Source: LC029 sp036676475 (lineage in GTDB: Bacteria > Bacillota > Bacilli > Aneurinibacillales > RAOX-1). Taken from it: a stretch of DNA of 36,171 nucleotides. The notes under the pieces are model-generated. The model saw only the letters and a program-made list of their open reading frames with translations. It was not told where the DNA came from and made no database searches. The position numbers were made by a program, and so were the translations under genes. Positions 24,202 to 31,365 of the stretch are shown one piece after another. The stretch is from NCBI GenBank assembly GCA_036676475.1, contig JAKFCU010000094.1, positions 1 through 36,171 on the forward strand, given 5' to 3'. The number at the start of each line of letters is the position of its first letter. The stretch's first letter is position 1.

Positions 24202-24549
24202 ATGAAAAAAATAGAAAGATACTCAAAAATTACAATTGGAAATGATGAAAAGGCTGTAGGTGTAATTTATTTTGATGATCTTTATAAAGCTGAAGTTCTC
24301 GTAGATTTAAAATCTATTAGTTTTTATATTAATGAAATGGTTAATTTCCCGAACACTAACTATTCAAGCTATGATGAGATTATCAATAATACTGCGAAAA
24401 GTTTAGGGATAAACACGCGGACAACTGCTACAAGCATTACGAAAGATGAGTTTCATGAAATTCTTAAGGATCATGATTTAAGGAATGATTTTATTATGAA
24501 AATTAAAGAAAAGTTTCCAGAGGAAATTATAAGAAATATGCTAGATTAA
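24202..24549 (+). CDS. Small protein of unknown function upstream of the guanylate kinase/dGTPase pair
   Basis: 115 residues: MKKIERYSKITIGNDEKAVG, then YFDDLYKAEVLVDLKSISFY, then TKDEFHEILKDHDLRNDFIM, KIKEKFPEEIIRNMLD. There are no membrane segments or cysteines. A GTGAGGTGATAAA ribosome site precedes the start. It lies 40 bases before the kinase gene on the same strand and may be cotranscribed. No family recognised; it could be a regulatory or immunity partner of the enzymes after it, but this is only positional inference. Confidence 0.6.
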   Translation: MKKIERYSKITIGNDEKAVGVIYFDDLYKAEVLVDLKSISFYINEMVNFPNTNYSSYDEIINNTAKSLGINTRTTATSITKDEFHEILKDHDLRNDFIMKIKEKFPEEIIRNMLD

Positions 24550-24589
24550 TTTCAATTAACATATTGGTTTAATGTAATGGGGGATTTTT

Positions 24590-25150
24590 ATGTCGATAAA
24601 GTTAATTGCTTTTCAAGGTCCAAGTGCCTCTGGTAAGAGCACATTACAAAATCTTCTTGGTCTCCCAAAGCTTGTTACATGGACTTCACGCTTAGAAAGG
24701 GACGGAGAAGTTGACGGGAAGGATTATTATTTTACTTCCAAAGAACAGATGCAAAGGATGTTCCAAGCAGGGGAACTATTGGAGATGACTGAATATCAAG
24801 ATAACTACTATGGAACTTCGATAGAATCCATACGGAACATAGCAGTAGGCGATGAACCGTATTCAATTGTTGTGGAGGCAGAAGGTGCAAAGAAGCTAAA
24901 ACAACTATTAAAGAATAAAATGCTACTTATTGGTGTTGTAGCTAACTTGGAGGATTGTGAGCGTAGGCTAGAATTAAGAAACATAACTGAGAGAGAAGTA
25001 GCTCGCCGATTGTTTACATACCATAAGGAAATGGAGCAACTTTCCCATTGTGACAAGATTATTTTAAATTCCGATGAAAATCGGGACATAGCAGTATTTA
25101 TGATCCGAAGTATTAAAGAAGGGTTGGTGATTTATAGTGGCCGTGTATGA
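24590..25150 (+). CDS. Guanylate-kinase-like nucleoside monophosphate kinase
   Basis: 186 residues. Guanylate kinases phosphorylate (d)GMP with ATP. The P-loop GPSASGKST is at 10-18. The GMP-binding part SRLERDGEVDGKDYYFTSKE (33-52) and the segment EMTEYQDNYYGTSIESI match Gmk closely; the lid region is NITEREVARRLFTYHKEM. The typical Thr-Arg of Gmk is present as TSR. It overlaps the dGTPase gene by 14 bases. A phage-borne Gmk next to an enzyme destroying dGTP suggests a joint task in guanine-nucleotide metabolism. Confidence 0.85.
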   Translation: MSIKLIAFQGPSASGKSTLQNLLGLPKLVTWTSRLERDGEVDGKDYYFTSKEQMQRMFQAGELLEMTEYQDNYYGTSIESIRNIAVGDEPYSIVVEAEGAKKLKQLLKNKMLLIGVVANLEDCERRLELRNITEREVARRLFTYHKEMEQLSHCDKIILNSDENRDIAVFMIRSIKEGLVIYSGRV

Positions 25151-26375
25151 TCTAGAAACATTGGAATATGCTCGTGAATCAGTAGAAAGACTTCGAACCT
25201 TTGGATTTCGGCTAGAAACTGAGGATATAATGAGAGAGCGTGATAAATTTTCACAGGATTATGCGAGAATTTTATACTCATCATCGTTCCGAAGGCTTCA
25301 AGGCAAGATGCAGATGTTAGGGGTTGACCAACACCATTTCTTTAGGAACAGATTAACCCACAGTAATGAAGTAGCCCAAATTGCAAGGGGTATTGCAGTG
25401 GACATGGGACTAGATACTACTTACGTGGTTGAGGCTTGTTCACTTGCCCATGACCTGGGAAATCCACCTTTTGGACACTATGGAGAGAATATCTTATCGG
25501 AACTTGTCTTTGATATCGGAGGGTTTGAGGGAAATGCACAGACCCTTCGAATTTTGCGGAAGTTGGAGAAGAAACATTATTCTTATAGAGGGTTAAACTT
25601 AACGTTTAGAACCTTATTAGGTATAATCAAATATTTTAAACAGTTTAATCAAGGTGAAAACAAAAAGTTTATTTATGACGATGATTACAAGGATATTCTA
25701 GAAAAATTACAGGGGTTAGGTTTAGGAGAAAGTGATGCTAGAACCATTGACATGCAGATTATGGATTTGGCAGATGAAATAGCTTATGCTGCTCATGATT
25801 TGGAGGATTGTCTTAGCCTTAATTTGTTTACCATCGACGATTTGATTTATGAGTTCGAAATGAGCGAAAAATACAGTTCTGCCTCTACCATTTTGCAAGA
25901 CATCGTTAAACAGTGTAGGGATTTTGCATCCCAAGGTAGGCATTTTAAATCTTCAGAAGAGTATTCTTTCTTATTTCGAAAGGAATTGACTTCAAAAATT
26001 GTTAATACGTTAATCACGGATATCACATATTCTGCTGAAGGTGGCGGCTTGGATTATAAGGAACATGGAAAGCTTTCAATAGGTCTTAAAAAGCTTGTGT
26101 TTCAACTTGTTCTGCGTAAGCCTTCTGTGCAAATGTATGAAAAGAGGGGCGAGATAATACTTAGAGGATTATACAAAGTGTATAATGATGAGAGTTTTAA
26201 CAAAGATTTACGTCTTTTACCTCCAGAATATAGGATTTCTAACAATGACATTGAAAGAAAACGAAATATCATCGATTTTATTTCTGGTATGATGGATCAG
26301 TTTGCCAGAAGTGAGTATGAAAAATATTACGGAAGCAACGCTCTCAATAGTTTTTATGAAAGAGCATGCCAATAG
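25137..26375 (+). CDS. dGTPase-like HD-domain triphosphohydrolase
   Basis: 412 residues. Dgt-type enzymes cleave dGTP to deoxyguanosine and tripolyphosphate. All core motifs are visible: SSSFRRLQGKMQ (48-59), RNRLTHSNEVAQIARGIA (70-87, first metal His75), SLAHDLGNPPFGHYGE (102-117, HD at 105-106), and DLADEIAYAAHDLEDCLSLN (late metal Asp). Start is GTG at 25137. dGTPases are a known class of bacterial anti-phage enzymes that deplete dGTP; here it lies in a prophage accessory block, overlapping the kinase gene. Whether it acts in defence or in phage metabolism is not shown. Confidence 0.9.
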   Translation: MAVYDLETLEYARESVERLRTFGFRLETEDIMRERDKFSQDYARILYSSSFRRLQGKMQMLGVDQHHFFRNRLTHSNEVAQIARGIAVDMGLDTTYVVEACSLAHDLGNPPFGHYGENILSELVFDIGGFEGNAQTLRILRKLEKKHYSYRGLNLTFRTLLGIIKYFKQFNQGENKKFIYDDDYKDILEKLQGLGLGESDARTIDMQIMDLADEIAYAAHDLEDCLSLNLFTIDDLIYEFEMSEKYSSASTILQDIVKQCRDFASQGRHFKSSEEYSFLFRKELTSKIVNTLITDITYSAEGGGLDYKEHGKLSIGLKKLVFQLVLRKPSVQMYEKRGEIILRGLYKVYNDESFNKDLRLLPPEYRISNNDIERKRNIIDFISGMMDQFARSEYEKYYGSNALNSFYERACQ

Positions 26376-26410
26376 AGAGAACCTATTTATGAATTAAATT
26401 TTTACTTTTG

Positions 26411-26437
26411 ACGTCCCAATAGGGGCGTTTTTATTTT
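26411..26437 (+). terminator. Terminator after dGTPase gene
   Basis: ACGTCCC (26411-26417), loop AATA, GGGGCGT (26422-26428), then a T-rich run. Confidence 0.75.
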
Positions 26438-26541
26438 CTAACCAAAACCAACATTTGTAATTAGATAATAATTATAAATGAAAAATAATCTTTATTTACC
26501 TCTTTTTTCAAAATATAATTTGAGAAAAAGGAGGTCATGGT

Positions 26542-26880
26542 ATGTCACGAATTAAAACCACCCACAAATTTGAAGGGGAAAGTTATTATTGTAATGAGTG
26601 CGGTAAAGATTTGTCTAGAAATGATATTCAGGATTGGCGTTGTACTCAGTGTAAAGAACGAGTTCGGATTGAAGCAGGCTTAATGCAACCTATTATGAGA
26701 AAATCACCTGAAGATGTTACAAAAAGAGATGTTTTTGTAATGAAGGGGACAGGAGAATTTCATGAGATTTATAAAGTTGAAGAAAAAAAAGGGAAATACT
26801 TCTATAATCTAAAAGACTATGGGAGGTATAAGCAGAGTCCAAATGATTGGGTAAATTGTATGTACTCATCTTATGAATAA
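26542..26880 (+). CDS. Zinc-ribbon protein, unknown function
   Basis: 112 residues. Two CxxC pairs (YCNECGKDL and WRCTQCKERV, within residues 17-40) should bind one zinc ion, like a zinc ribbon. The rest reads MRKSPEDVTKRDVFVMKGTG, then EFHEIYKVEEKKGKYFYNLK, a small beta domain. AAAAAGGAGG precedes the ATG. It is separated from the dGTPase by a terminator and lies before the lysis leader. Perhaps nucleic-acid binding; not assigned to a known family. Confidence 0.65.
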   Translation: MSRIKTTHKFEGESYYCNECGKDLSRNDIQDWRCTQCKERVRIEAGLMQPIMRKSPEDVTKRDVFVMKGTGEFHEIYKVEEKKGKYFYNLKDYGRYKQSPNDWVNCMYSSYE

Positions 26881-26917
26881 TCCGTATTATGTCCAATGTT
26901 TTTATTAACTTGCTCTT

Positions 26918-26960
26918 AGGTGGTGGAATCACAGTCCTGGATGGGGCAATACCACCACCT
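26918..26960 (+). ncRNA. Structured leader element B (copy of 2297-2360 element)
   Basis: AGGTGGTGG (26918-26926) pairs perfectly with CCACCACCT (26952-26960) around a 25-base loop. Within it ATGGGGCAATACCACCACCT (26941-26960) differs from element A at one base, and CACAGTCC matches CACTGTCC upstream. It lies in the leader of the holin gene, followed by the palindrome and terminator described below. A common RNA (or DNA) control element for ArpU and lysis genes is suggested. Confidence 0.5.
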
Positions 26961-26995
26961 ATACTTTTTAAGAAAATCGGCCTTTTATCAAAAAA

Positions 26996-27011
26996 TCCCA
27001 AGCGCTTGGGA
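26996..27011 (+). repeat. 16-bp perfect palindrome in lysis leader
   Basis: TCCCAAGCGCTTGGGA between element B and the terminator. It could be a protein operator or a short hairpin in the leader. Confidence 0.5.
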
Positions 27012-27038
27012 AAAGATCATACTGGACATTTAGCCCCG

Positions 27039-27068
27039 AGCCCCGAACCGATCGGGGCTTTATTTTAT
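27039..27068 (+). terminator. Leader terminator before holin gene
   Basis: AGCCCCGA (27039-27046) pairs with TCGGGGCT (27052-27059), then TTATTTTAT. It lies about 20 bases ahead of the holin start, so lysis expression could depend on read-through. Confidence 0.75.
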
Positions 27069-27086
27069 GTGGAAGAGGGCGAGAGC

Positions 27087-27536
27087 ATGGAAAAAACGAA
27101 TTGGTTGACAGCAATAACAGCGGCGGTAGCTGGATTTTTTTCGTGGATGGTAGATGGATTTGGATTGCCATTTACATTGCTATGTGGTTTTATGGCGGCT
27201 GATTATTTTACCGGGGTCATGGTTGCGATTAAGAAGAAAGGGACGGAGGGGCTCAGTAGCAAGATTGGGTTTGTTGGACTGTTAAAGAAGATTTATATCG
27301 CTATTCTGCTAGGAGCTATTAAAGGCCTAGATGTGGCTGTTTTAAACACTGACGGCTTTATTTACGACGGAGCTGCCATTGCATTTATTGTTAATGAGTT
27401 TATCAGCATCACGGAGAATGGTGGAAAGATGGGTGTATGGATGCCGGAACCTGTAAAAAAAGTCATCAGGGTATTAAAGGAAAAAGAAGAGGTGAATAAA
27501 GATGCTGCCGATCATCGACAAGATCAGTCCAGTTAA
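27087..27536 (+). CDS. Holin (phage_holin_4 / TcdE-like)
   Basis: 149 residues. Holins open the membrane so the endolysin reaches the wall. Hydrophobic segments at about 8-30 (LTAITAAVAGFFSWMVDGFG, then LPFTLLCGFMAADYFTGV) and about 65-105 (LLKKIYIAILLGAIKGLDVA, then GAAIAFIVNEFISITENGG) match the phage_holin_4/TcdE family, as do KKKGTEGLSSKIGFVGLLKK and PVKKVIRVLKEK at the end. The start is taken at 27087, after the terminator; an upstream in-frame extension would read through the terminator. It overlaps the endolysin gene by 35 bases. Confidence 0.9.
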   Translation: MEKTNWLTAITAAVAGFFSWMVDGFGLPFTLLCGFMAADYFTGVMVAIKKKGTEGLSSKIGFVGLLKKIYIAILLGAIKGLDVAVLNTDGFIYDGAAIAFIVNEFISITENGGKMGVWMPEPVKKVIRVLKEKEEVNKDAADHRQDQSS

Positions 27537-28233
27537 CCCCTATAGTAGACCTGGTATTAAACTCAAACATGGAGTCAGAGGGATCGTTATGCACTACACA
27601 GCCAGCCCCGGAGCTCCCGCTGCCAACATAGATGCTTATTTTGACCGACTGGCTTATTCTATGGATCGTTATGCCGGGGCTCATTTTAGTGTGGATGACA
27701 TAACCATCATACAATCCATTCCTGAACAAGAGATGGCCTATCATTGCGGGTCCAAGACCTATACTGCTGAAGCGAATGAACGATTCAAGCCATATGGACG
27801 GTATCCCAATAACTGCACGATTGGAATTGAGATGTGCATCGATAAGTCCGGGAATATCACGGAAAAGACCTTTAAAAACTGCGTGGATCTCGTGGCTTAT
27901 CTGATTAAAAAGTACGGCTTGACCATCAAAGATATCTGGACGCATAAGGGGATTGTCGGCTGGAAGGACTGCCCGCTGCCGTGGGTGAAAAAACCTAGTG
28001 AGTTTGAACGCTTTAAACGAGAAGTAGGCAAGAAGTTACAACCTGAACTTCAGGTACCGGTAAAGGAGGAAGAGGAAGTGGACAAGTGCAACGTAATTTT
28101 AAACGGTAAACCGCTAGTTGGAGGTATCTTATATCAGGATCACAGCTATTTACCCGTAAAGGCCCTGGCCGAAGCCCTTGGTGTGAAAGTGGAGTGGGAC
28201 GGAAAAACCAAAACGGTTAAGTTAACGAAATAA
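27502..28233 (+). CDS. Endolysin: N-acetylmuramoyl-L-alanine amidase with copper-amine-oxidase-N-like domain
   Basis: 243 residues. Residues 1-175 form an Amidase_2 (PGRP-type) domain; expected zinc ligands are His31 (VMHYTASP), His148 (WTHKGIVGW) and Cys157 (KDCPLPW). A short acidic linker follows, then residues 194-243, a copper-amine-oxidase-N-like wall/surface domain (GVKVEWDGKTKTVKLTK). GAGGTGAATAAAG precedes the start. A strong internal Shine-Dalgarno at 28062-28069 and in-frame GTG at 28078 could make the binding domain alone. Confidence 0.92.
   Translation: MLPIIDKISPVNPYSRPGIKLKHGVRGIVMHYTASPGAPAANIDAYFDRLAYSMDRYAGAHFSVDDITIIQSIPEQEMAYHCGSKTYTAEANERFKPYGRYPNNCTIGIEMCIDKSGNITEKTFKNCVDLVAYLIKKYGLTIKDIWTHKGIVGWKDCPLPWVKKPSEFERFKREVGKKLQPELQVPVKEEEEVDKCNVILNGKPLVGGILYQDHSYLPVKALAEALGVKVEWDGKTKTVKLTK
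28062..28080 (+). promoter_or_regulatory. Internal ribosome site and GTG start within endolysin gene
   Basis: AAAGGAGG (28062-28069) with 8 bases to GTG (28078-28080), which is codon 193, exactly at the linker before the C-terminal domain. Translation from here would give a 51-residue binding-domain peptide (MDKCNVILNGKPLVGGILYQ onward). Confidence 0.55.
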
Positions 28234-28323
28234 GCTTTTTTCCTATTCTCTTTCTCATATAGCAGGAGTATATATTTTTGCGTGGAATATTATGGGTGGT
28301 GGAGTTTAAAGGGGGATGGTAGA

Positions 28324-28707
28324 TTGAGGGGTATATTTATTAAATTGGTGTTTTTTAGCGCGTTCATTTTTAATTTATTAAATCCACATAGTGTTTTGGC
28401 CATTTCATCAGAACTTAAACAGGAGTTAGATAATGATTATATTCCTTCAAGTGGTGGAAGTGCGGGAGCTCCGCCTGGCTCTTCTTCAAACGTGAAAATT
28501 ATAGTTGCTCCGCTGGATTATCCTGACCAATCTGGCGATATCGTTGTAACTATTGGCGGATCAACTACTACTGTTACAGTTGAGGATAATGGCGATGGAG
28601 TTATCGACCTTCTGGACTTAATTAGGCTTGAGAAAAAGGACAACGATAGCTTTTCAATGAATATGTTTTTAGACTGGATTTATGGAAAGCAAATATCTGA
28701 CCTATAA
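28324..28707 (+). CDS. Small secreted protein with dockerin-like calcium loop
   Basis: 127 residues from TTG at 28324, 8 bases after GGGGG in AAAGGGGG; a GTG at 28282 is an alternative. A signal peptide (IFIKLVFFSAFIFNLLNPHS, cut near VLA) leads to an Ala/Gly/Ser-rich part (PSSGGSAGAPPGSSSN), then a beta stretch (GDIVVTIGGSTTTVTV) and DNGDGVIDLLDLIRLEK, which fits the type I dockerin/EF-hand calcium loop. Only one loop is seen, where true dockerins have two. It follows the endolysin, so an extra lysis or wall-associated role is possible but unproven. Confidence 0.65.
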   Translation: MRGIFIKLVFFSAFIFNLLNPHSVLAISSELKQELDNDYIPSSGGSAGAPPGSSSNVKIIVAPLDYPDQSGDIVVTIGGSTTTVTVEDNGDGVIDLLDLIRLEKKDNDSFSMNMFLDWIYGKQISDL

Positions 28708-28709
28708 GT

Positions 28710-28747
28710 AAGCCCTTCGTTCTTAACTGAGCGGAGGGCCTTATTTT
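28710..28747. terminator. Bidirectional terminator between lysis and accessory genes
   Basis: GCCCTTCG (28712-28719) pairs with CGGAGGGC (28732-28739) with one wobble, flanked by AA and TT. It serves the lysis operon (plus) and the gene at 28741-29088 (minus). Confidence 0.75.
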
Positions 28748-29088
28748 TTCTTCACCATACTTTTCTCTACTTGTTTTAAGTGCCTCAGTAATGCTTCTTT
28801 ATCACTTCTATTCCTAAACCCTATCCATGCGTTTTCGAGTTTAAAAGGGTGCGGAAGTGTCTTGACGATATGGTAGCGTTCCTCTATTAGATCAATCAAT
28901 TCCCGACGCTCCGTTGCTACGTTAAGTCCTTCGATTGATAGATCTATACTACTTCTACTAGGAGGTCCCCACGTTCTATCCCTAATCTCTCTGATTTCGT
29001 TTAACCTGCGCTGTTTTTCTTCTATTTGACTTAGCAAATCTAACGCCCAGGTATCATGGAGCATTTCCGTTAGATGCTTCTTAAGCAT
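28741..29088 (-). CDS. Helical protein of unknown function, minus strand
   Basis: 115 residues from ATG at 29086-29088 with AAAGGATGTG upstream; a longer frame from 29115 uses a TTG. The sequence is charged and helical: MLKKHLTEMLHDTWALDLLS, then QIEEKQRRLNEIREIRDRTW, EGLNVATERRELIDLIEERY, and LLRHLKQVEKSMVKKK. It likely forms coiled coils. It lies against the direction of the lysis operon at the edge of the accessory block. No family recognised. Confidence 0.6.
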   Translation of the reverse strand: MLKKHLTEMLHDTWALDLLSQIEEKQRRLNEIREIRDRTWGPPSRSSIDLSIEGLNVATERRELIDLIEERYHIVKTLPHPFKLENAWIGFRNRSDKEALLRHLKQVEKSMVKKK

Positions 29089-29183
29089 GACGTCACATCC
29101 TTTCGTAATAACCAAATGATACCATTTTTAGTATGGATAGGATTTGACGGAAATCGTAACACCAAAGATGTACTACACAACAA

Positions 29184-29222
29184 ATCCCCAGATTCCTTTG
29201 TAGATTCTGGGGATATTTTTTA
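29184..29222 (+). terminator. Terminator/attenuator upstream of accessory operon
   Basis: ATCCCCAGA (29184-29192) pairs with TCTGGGGAT (29206-29214), followed by ATTTTTTAAATTT. No plus-strand gene precedes it; it may shield the operon from upstream transcripts. Confidence 0.7.
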
Positions 29223-29243
29223 AATTTGCTATTAAACTCACAA

Positions 29244-29271
29244 TGGACTAAATTGGTATAGTTGATATAAT
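29244..29271 (+). promoter_or_regulatory. Extended -10 promoter for accessory operon
   Basis: TGATATAAT (TG at 29263-29264, TATAAT 29266-29271) with weak -35 TGGACT at 29244-29249 (16-base spacer). A GGCTAG/CTAGCC hairpin lies just after the start point (29275-29305). Confidence 0.6.
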
Positions 29272-29388
29272 ATAGGCTAGAGACATAAACAAGCAAGCCC
29301 TAGCCCACTCACAACTTCATTCTACCATTTATATGGTTGTATGAAAAGCCATGGAGCCTGCTTAATTGATAAAAAGGGCGGGTTATTG

Positions 29389-30372
29389 ATGTCGTATTAC
29401 CATATATCAGATACATGCATCCGAACTCTGGCTTTTCAAAATGGAATCAAGACCAGAGGTAGAGAACTTTCAAATGTGCTCGTAGATCTTGAACAAAATG
29501 GACAAAAAGCCATGTTGGATTACCTTGAGGCGCAATTTCAGTTTGTTGAAAATGCATCAGGCCTTACTATATGTAAACCAGAGGCTGACTTTCCTGAGAA
29601 GTCAAATAGTCCAGAATCTTTTATCGAAATGCTAATTAATGAAAAGTATATTAAAAAAGACCAGTTTGGGAAAGAATGGGAAGTGGGCTTTAGTCCCGAT
29701 ATTCAAATTTGCAGCGTAGTCGAAGATGGGTCTGATGTTTTCTTAAAATTGGTTGAAGGAAAACAATCTATCCATAAGGGTTGGTATTCTAGAAAAGAAA
29801 GCCAATACCCATTTTTCACAACAGCGGTAATTCATTTTGGTGGAAAGCTTATTGAAGTTAGGTGTTCACATACAAACCGAAAAAAATATGTGGACTATGT
29901 GATGAAAGTAATGGGCTTTGGAAAACCGTATAAGTGGCATACATGGACAAATGTTACCAAGGATCAGGCTAAGCGAATAGCTTCGCTGCTTAAAGCAGAT
30001 TTAGTTTCCACTGAGTTTTTAATACCTAGCACCGTAGGTAGTGTTCGTTTTACCGCCGATAAAAGTGCAGGTAATGTTAACTTACGTAATGATCCTACTC
30101 TAGTTGCGATCATAGATACTATGAATAATCATCTAAAACTTCCAACAAATGATACCAATGATGAAGTTTGCGATTTTAAGTATACAGATCCGGTAACTAA
30201 AATAGAATTTCCTGTTTCATTTGAAATAAATATAAAAAAAGGCGGATTCAAATTTTTAAAGCCAGTAACAGAAGGTATCATAAATCATGTAATTGATGCA
30301 TTTATAGAAGTATGTACCACACCTGATAAGGAAACAGAGTCACAGGTGGCTGTTGCGACCGAAGTAATTTAA
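29389..30372 (+). CDS. Uncharacterised protein, first gene of accessory operon
   Basis: 327 residues from ATG at 29389, with AAAGGGCGGG upstream; an earlier in-frame ATG at 29341 has no ribosome site. Visible parts: MSYYHISDTCIRTLAFQNGI, then ELSNVLVDLEQNGQKAMLDY, SPESFIEMLINEKYIKKDQF, VRCSHTNRKKYVDYVMKVMG, and a beta-rich C-terminal half (SVRFTADKSAGNVNLRNDP, EFPVSFEINIKKGGFKFLKP). No membrane segment, no known motif. It is followed after 21 bases by the next gene. The whole looks like a conflict or accessory module, but no function can be assigned. Confidence 0.65.
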   Translation: MSYYHISDTCIRTLAFQNGIKTRGRELSNVLVDLEQNGQKAMLDYLEAQFQFVENASGLTICKPEADFPEKSNSPESFIEMLINEKYIKKDQFGKEWEVGFSPDIQICSVVEDGSDVFLKLVEGKQSIHKGWYSRKESQYPFFTTAVIHFGGKLIEVRCSHTNRKKYVDYVMKVMGFGKPYKWHTWTNVTKDQAKRIASLLKADLVSTEFLIPSTVGSVRFTADKSAGNVNLRNDPTLVAIIDTMNNHLKLPTNDTNDEVCDFKYTDPVTKIEFPVSFEINIKKGGFKFLKPVTEGIINHVIDAFIEVCTTPDKETESQVAVATEVI

Positions 30373-30393
30373 ATTTTAATGGGGGGATTTGTT

Positions 30394-30771
30394 GTGGCGA
30401 TTCCATACTCAAAAATAACTGAAATACTCGGTGTTTGGGCGTCCAATGATCTCCCTATTATTAACTTTACTGTGAATAATGTGTTGGAAGCGATTGGCGA
30501 AAACGACTCCGAATACGATGCAGTTTTAAAATATCTCCTTCGTATGGATGGTTTTGAATTGATTGGAAAGAAAATGCTGTTATGTCCTGATGGGCATAAA
30601 GGACGGACATTTCTATTAAACGAACCTATTGACGAAGAAGAAATTTTTCATTGTTGGTGTGAGCACGATTATTATTATGATCCGGATTCGACAATTTTAG
30701 TTTTCTGTTTCTCTCCTGATTTTATATATCAGGAAAAAAAAAACTCCAAGCATAAAAATTGTGTATGCTAA
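30394..30771 (+). CDS. Uncharacterised protein with CxxxxH...CxCxH metal-like motif; probably N-terminal half of split gene
   Basis: 125 residues from GTG at 30394 (GGGGGA 7 bases upstream). The motif LLCPDGHKGRTF and then EEIFHCWCEHDYYY holds Cys, His and a CxCxH cluster that could bind zinc. The frame ends QEKKNSKHKNCVC after an A10 tract at 30734-30743. In the +1 frame from that tract, sequence continues KTPSIKIVYANPNEDIVKFD into the next gene, so one base less in the tract would make one protein of about 268 residues. Its last 11 bases overlap the next gene. Confidence 0.6.
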   Translation: MAIPYSKITEILGVWASNDLPIINFTVNNVLEAIGENDSEYDAVLKYLLRMDGFELIGKKMLLCPDGHKGRTFLLNEPIDEEEIFHCWCEHDYYYDPDSTILVFCFSPDFIYQEKKNSKHKNCVC

Positions 30772-31186
30772 TCCTAATGAAGATATCGTTAAATTTGATA
30801 AAAAACTTACGCAGTTGAGTAAAAATGAATGGTTTCAATTACATAAGAATGGGGTTGTCATATTCGTGGACAAGAGTATAAATATCCATGCACCTGTTAC
30901 AGGTAGCCAATTAAATACTGGAGACGAAGCACAATTAACCCAAACCAATCAATCTGGGGTATCTGAAGATGTTTTTGTTGCTTTTATTAATGAAATAAAA
31001 AAGCTGCCAGACGGGCGGGAAAAAGAAGACGCATTGGCAGATGTACAATCTCTCCAAGATGCAGCTAAAAAAGGCAATTGGGAGCGTGCGAAGGGCGTTT
31101 TCAAATTGTTTTCTGAGACACTCAGGACTTCAGCAGCTGGGGTGACTGTTGCAAAAGCTATAGGTTTAATTCCACCACTTCCATAG
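30761..31186 (+). CDS. Uncharacterised protein with HAPVTGSQ-like beta segment; probably C-terminal half of split gene
   Basis: 141 residues if started at GTG 30761, but there is no ribosome site; in-frame sequence upstream (TPSIKIV) suggests it is the continuation of the previous gene. Residues 40-65 read SINIHAPVTGSQLNTGDEAQ, a repeat-like beta motif also seen in bacterial conflict proteins, followed by helices (VFVAFINEIKKLPDGREKED, then NWERAKGVFKLFSETLRTSA) and a hydrophobic end AGVTVAKAIGLIPPLP. It ends in a terminator. No named family recognised. Confidence 0.6.
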   Translation: MYANPNEDIVKFDKKLTQLSKNEWFQLHKNGVVIFVDKSINIHAPVTGSQLNTGDEAQLTQTNQSGVSEDVFVAFINEIKKLPDGREKEDALADVQSLQDAAKKGNWERAKGVFKLFSETLRTSAAGVTVAKAIGLIPPLP

Positions 31187-31207
31187 GGAAGTGGTATTTT
31201 TTTATTT
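31175..31207 (+). terminator. Terminator at end of accessory operon
   Basis: CCACTTCC (31175-31182), loop ATAG, GGAAGTGG (31187-31194), then TATTTTTTT. It overlaps the last codons of the gene. Confidence 0.85.
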
Positions 31208-31365
31208 CTTGCATGCCCCTCTCCTGTTCGGATATCATACAAATTCTATTTAATCCACTTAACCACTCTCTACACATACTTAATGCCCATCAATTTTTTG
31301 TAACTTATTGCTTGTTGAAACGTAAGAATTTGACATGAATCGATAATAAAGAGGAGTGGAGAGAA

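Noticed and set aside
24590..26375. Z-genome (2-aminoadenine) nucleotide module
   Set aside because: The HD phosphohydrolase and nucleotide kinase recalled DatZ-type modules, but the HD protein has classic dGTPase motifs and length, and there is no PurZ or MazZ-like gene nearby.
26889..27086. N-terminal extension of the holin from 26889
   Set aside because: The extra 66 codons run through the structured element, palindrome and terminator and have no ribosome site; the holin family starts at the 27087 Met.
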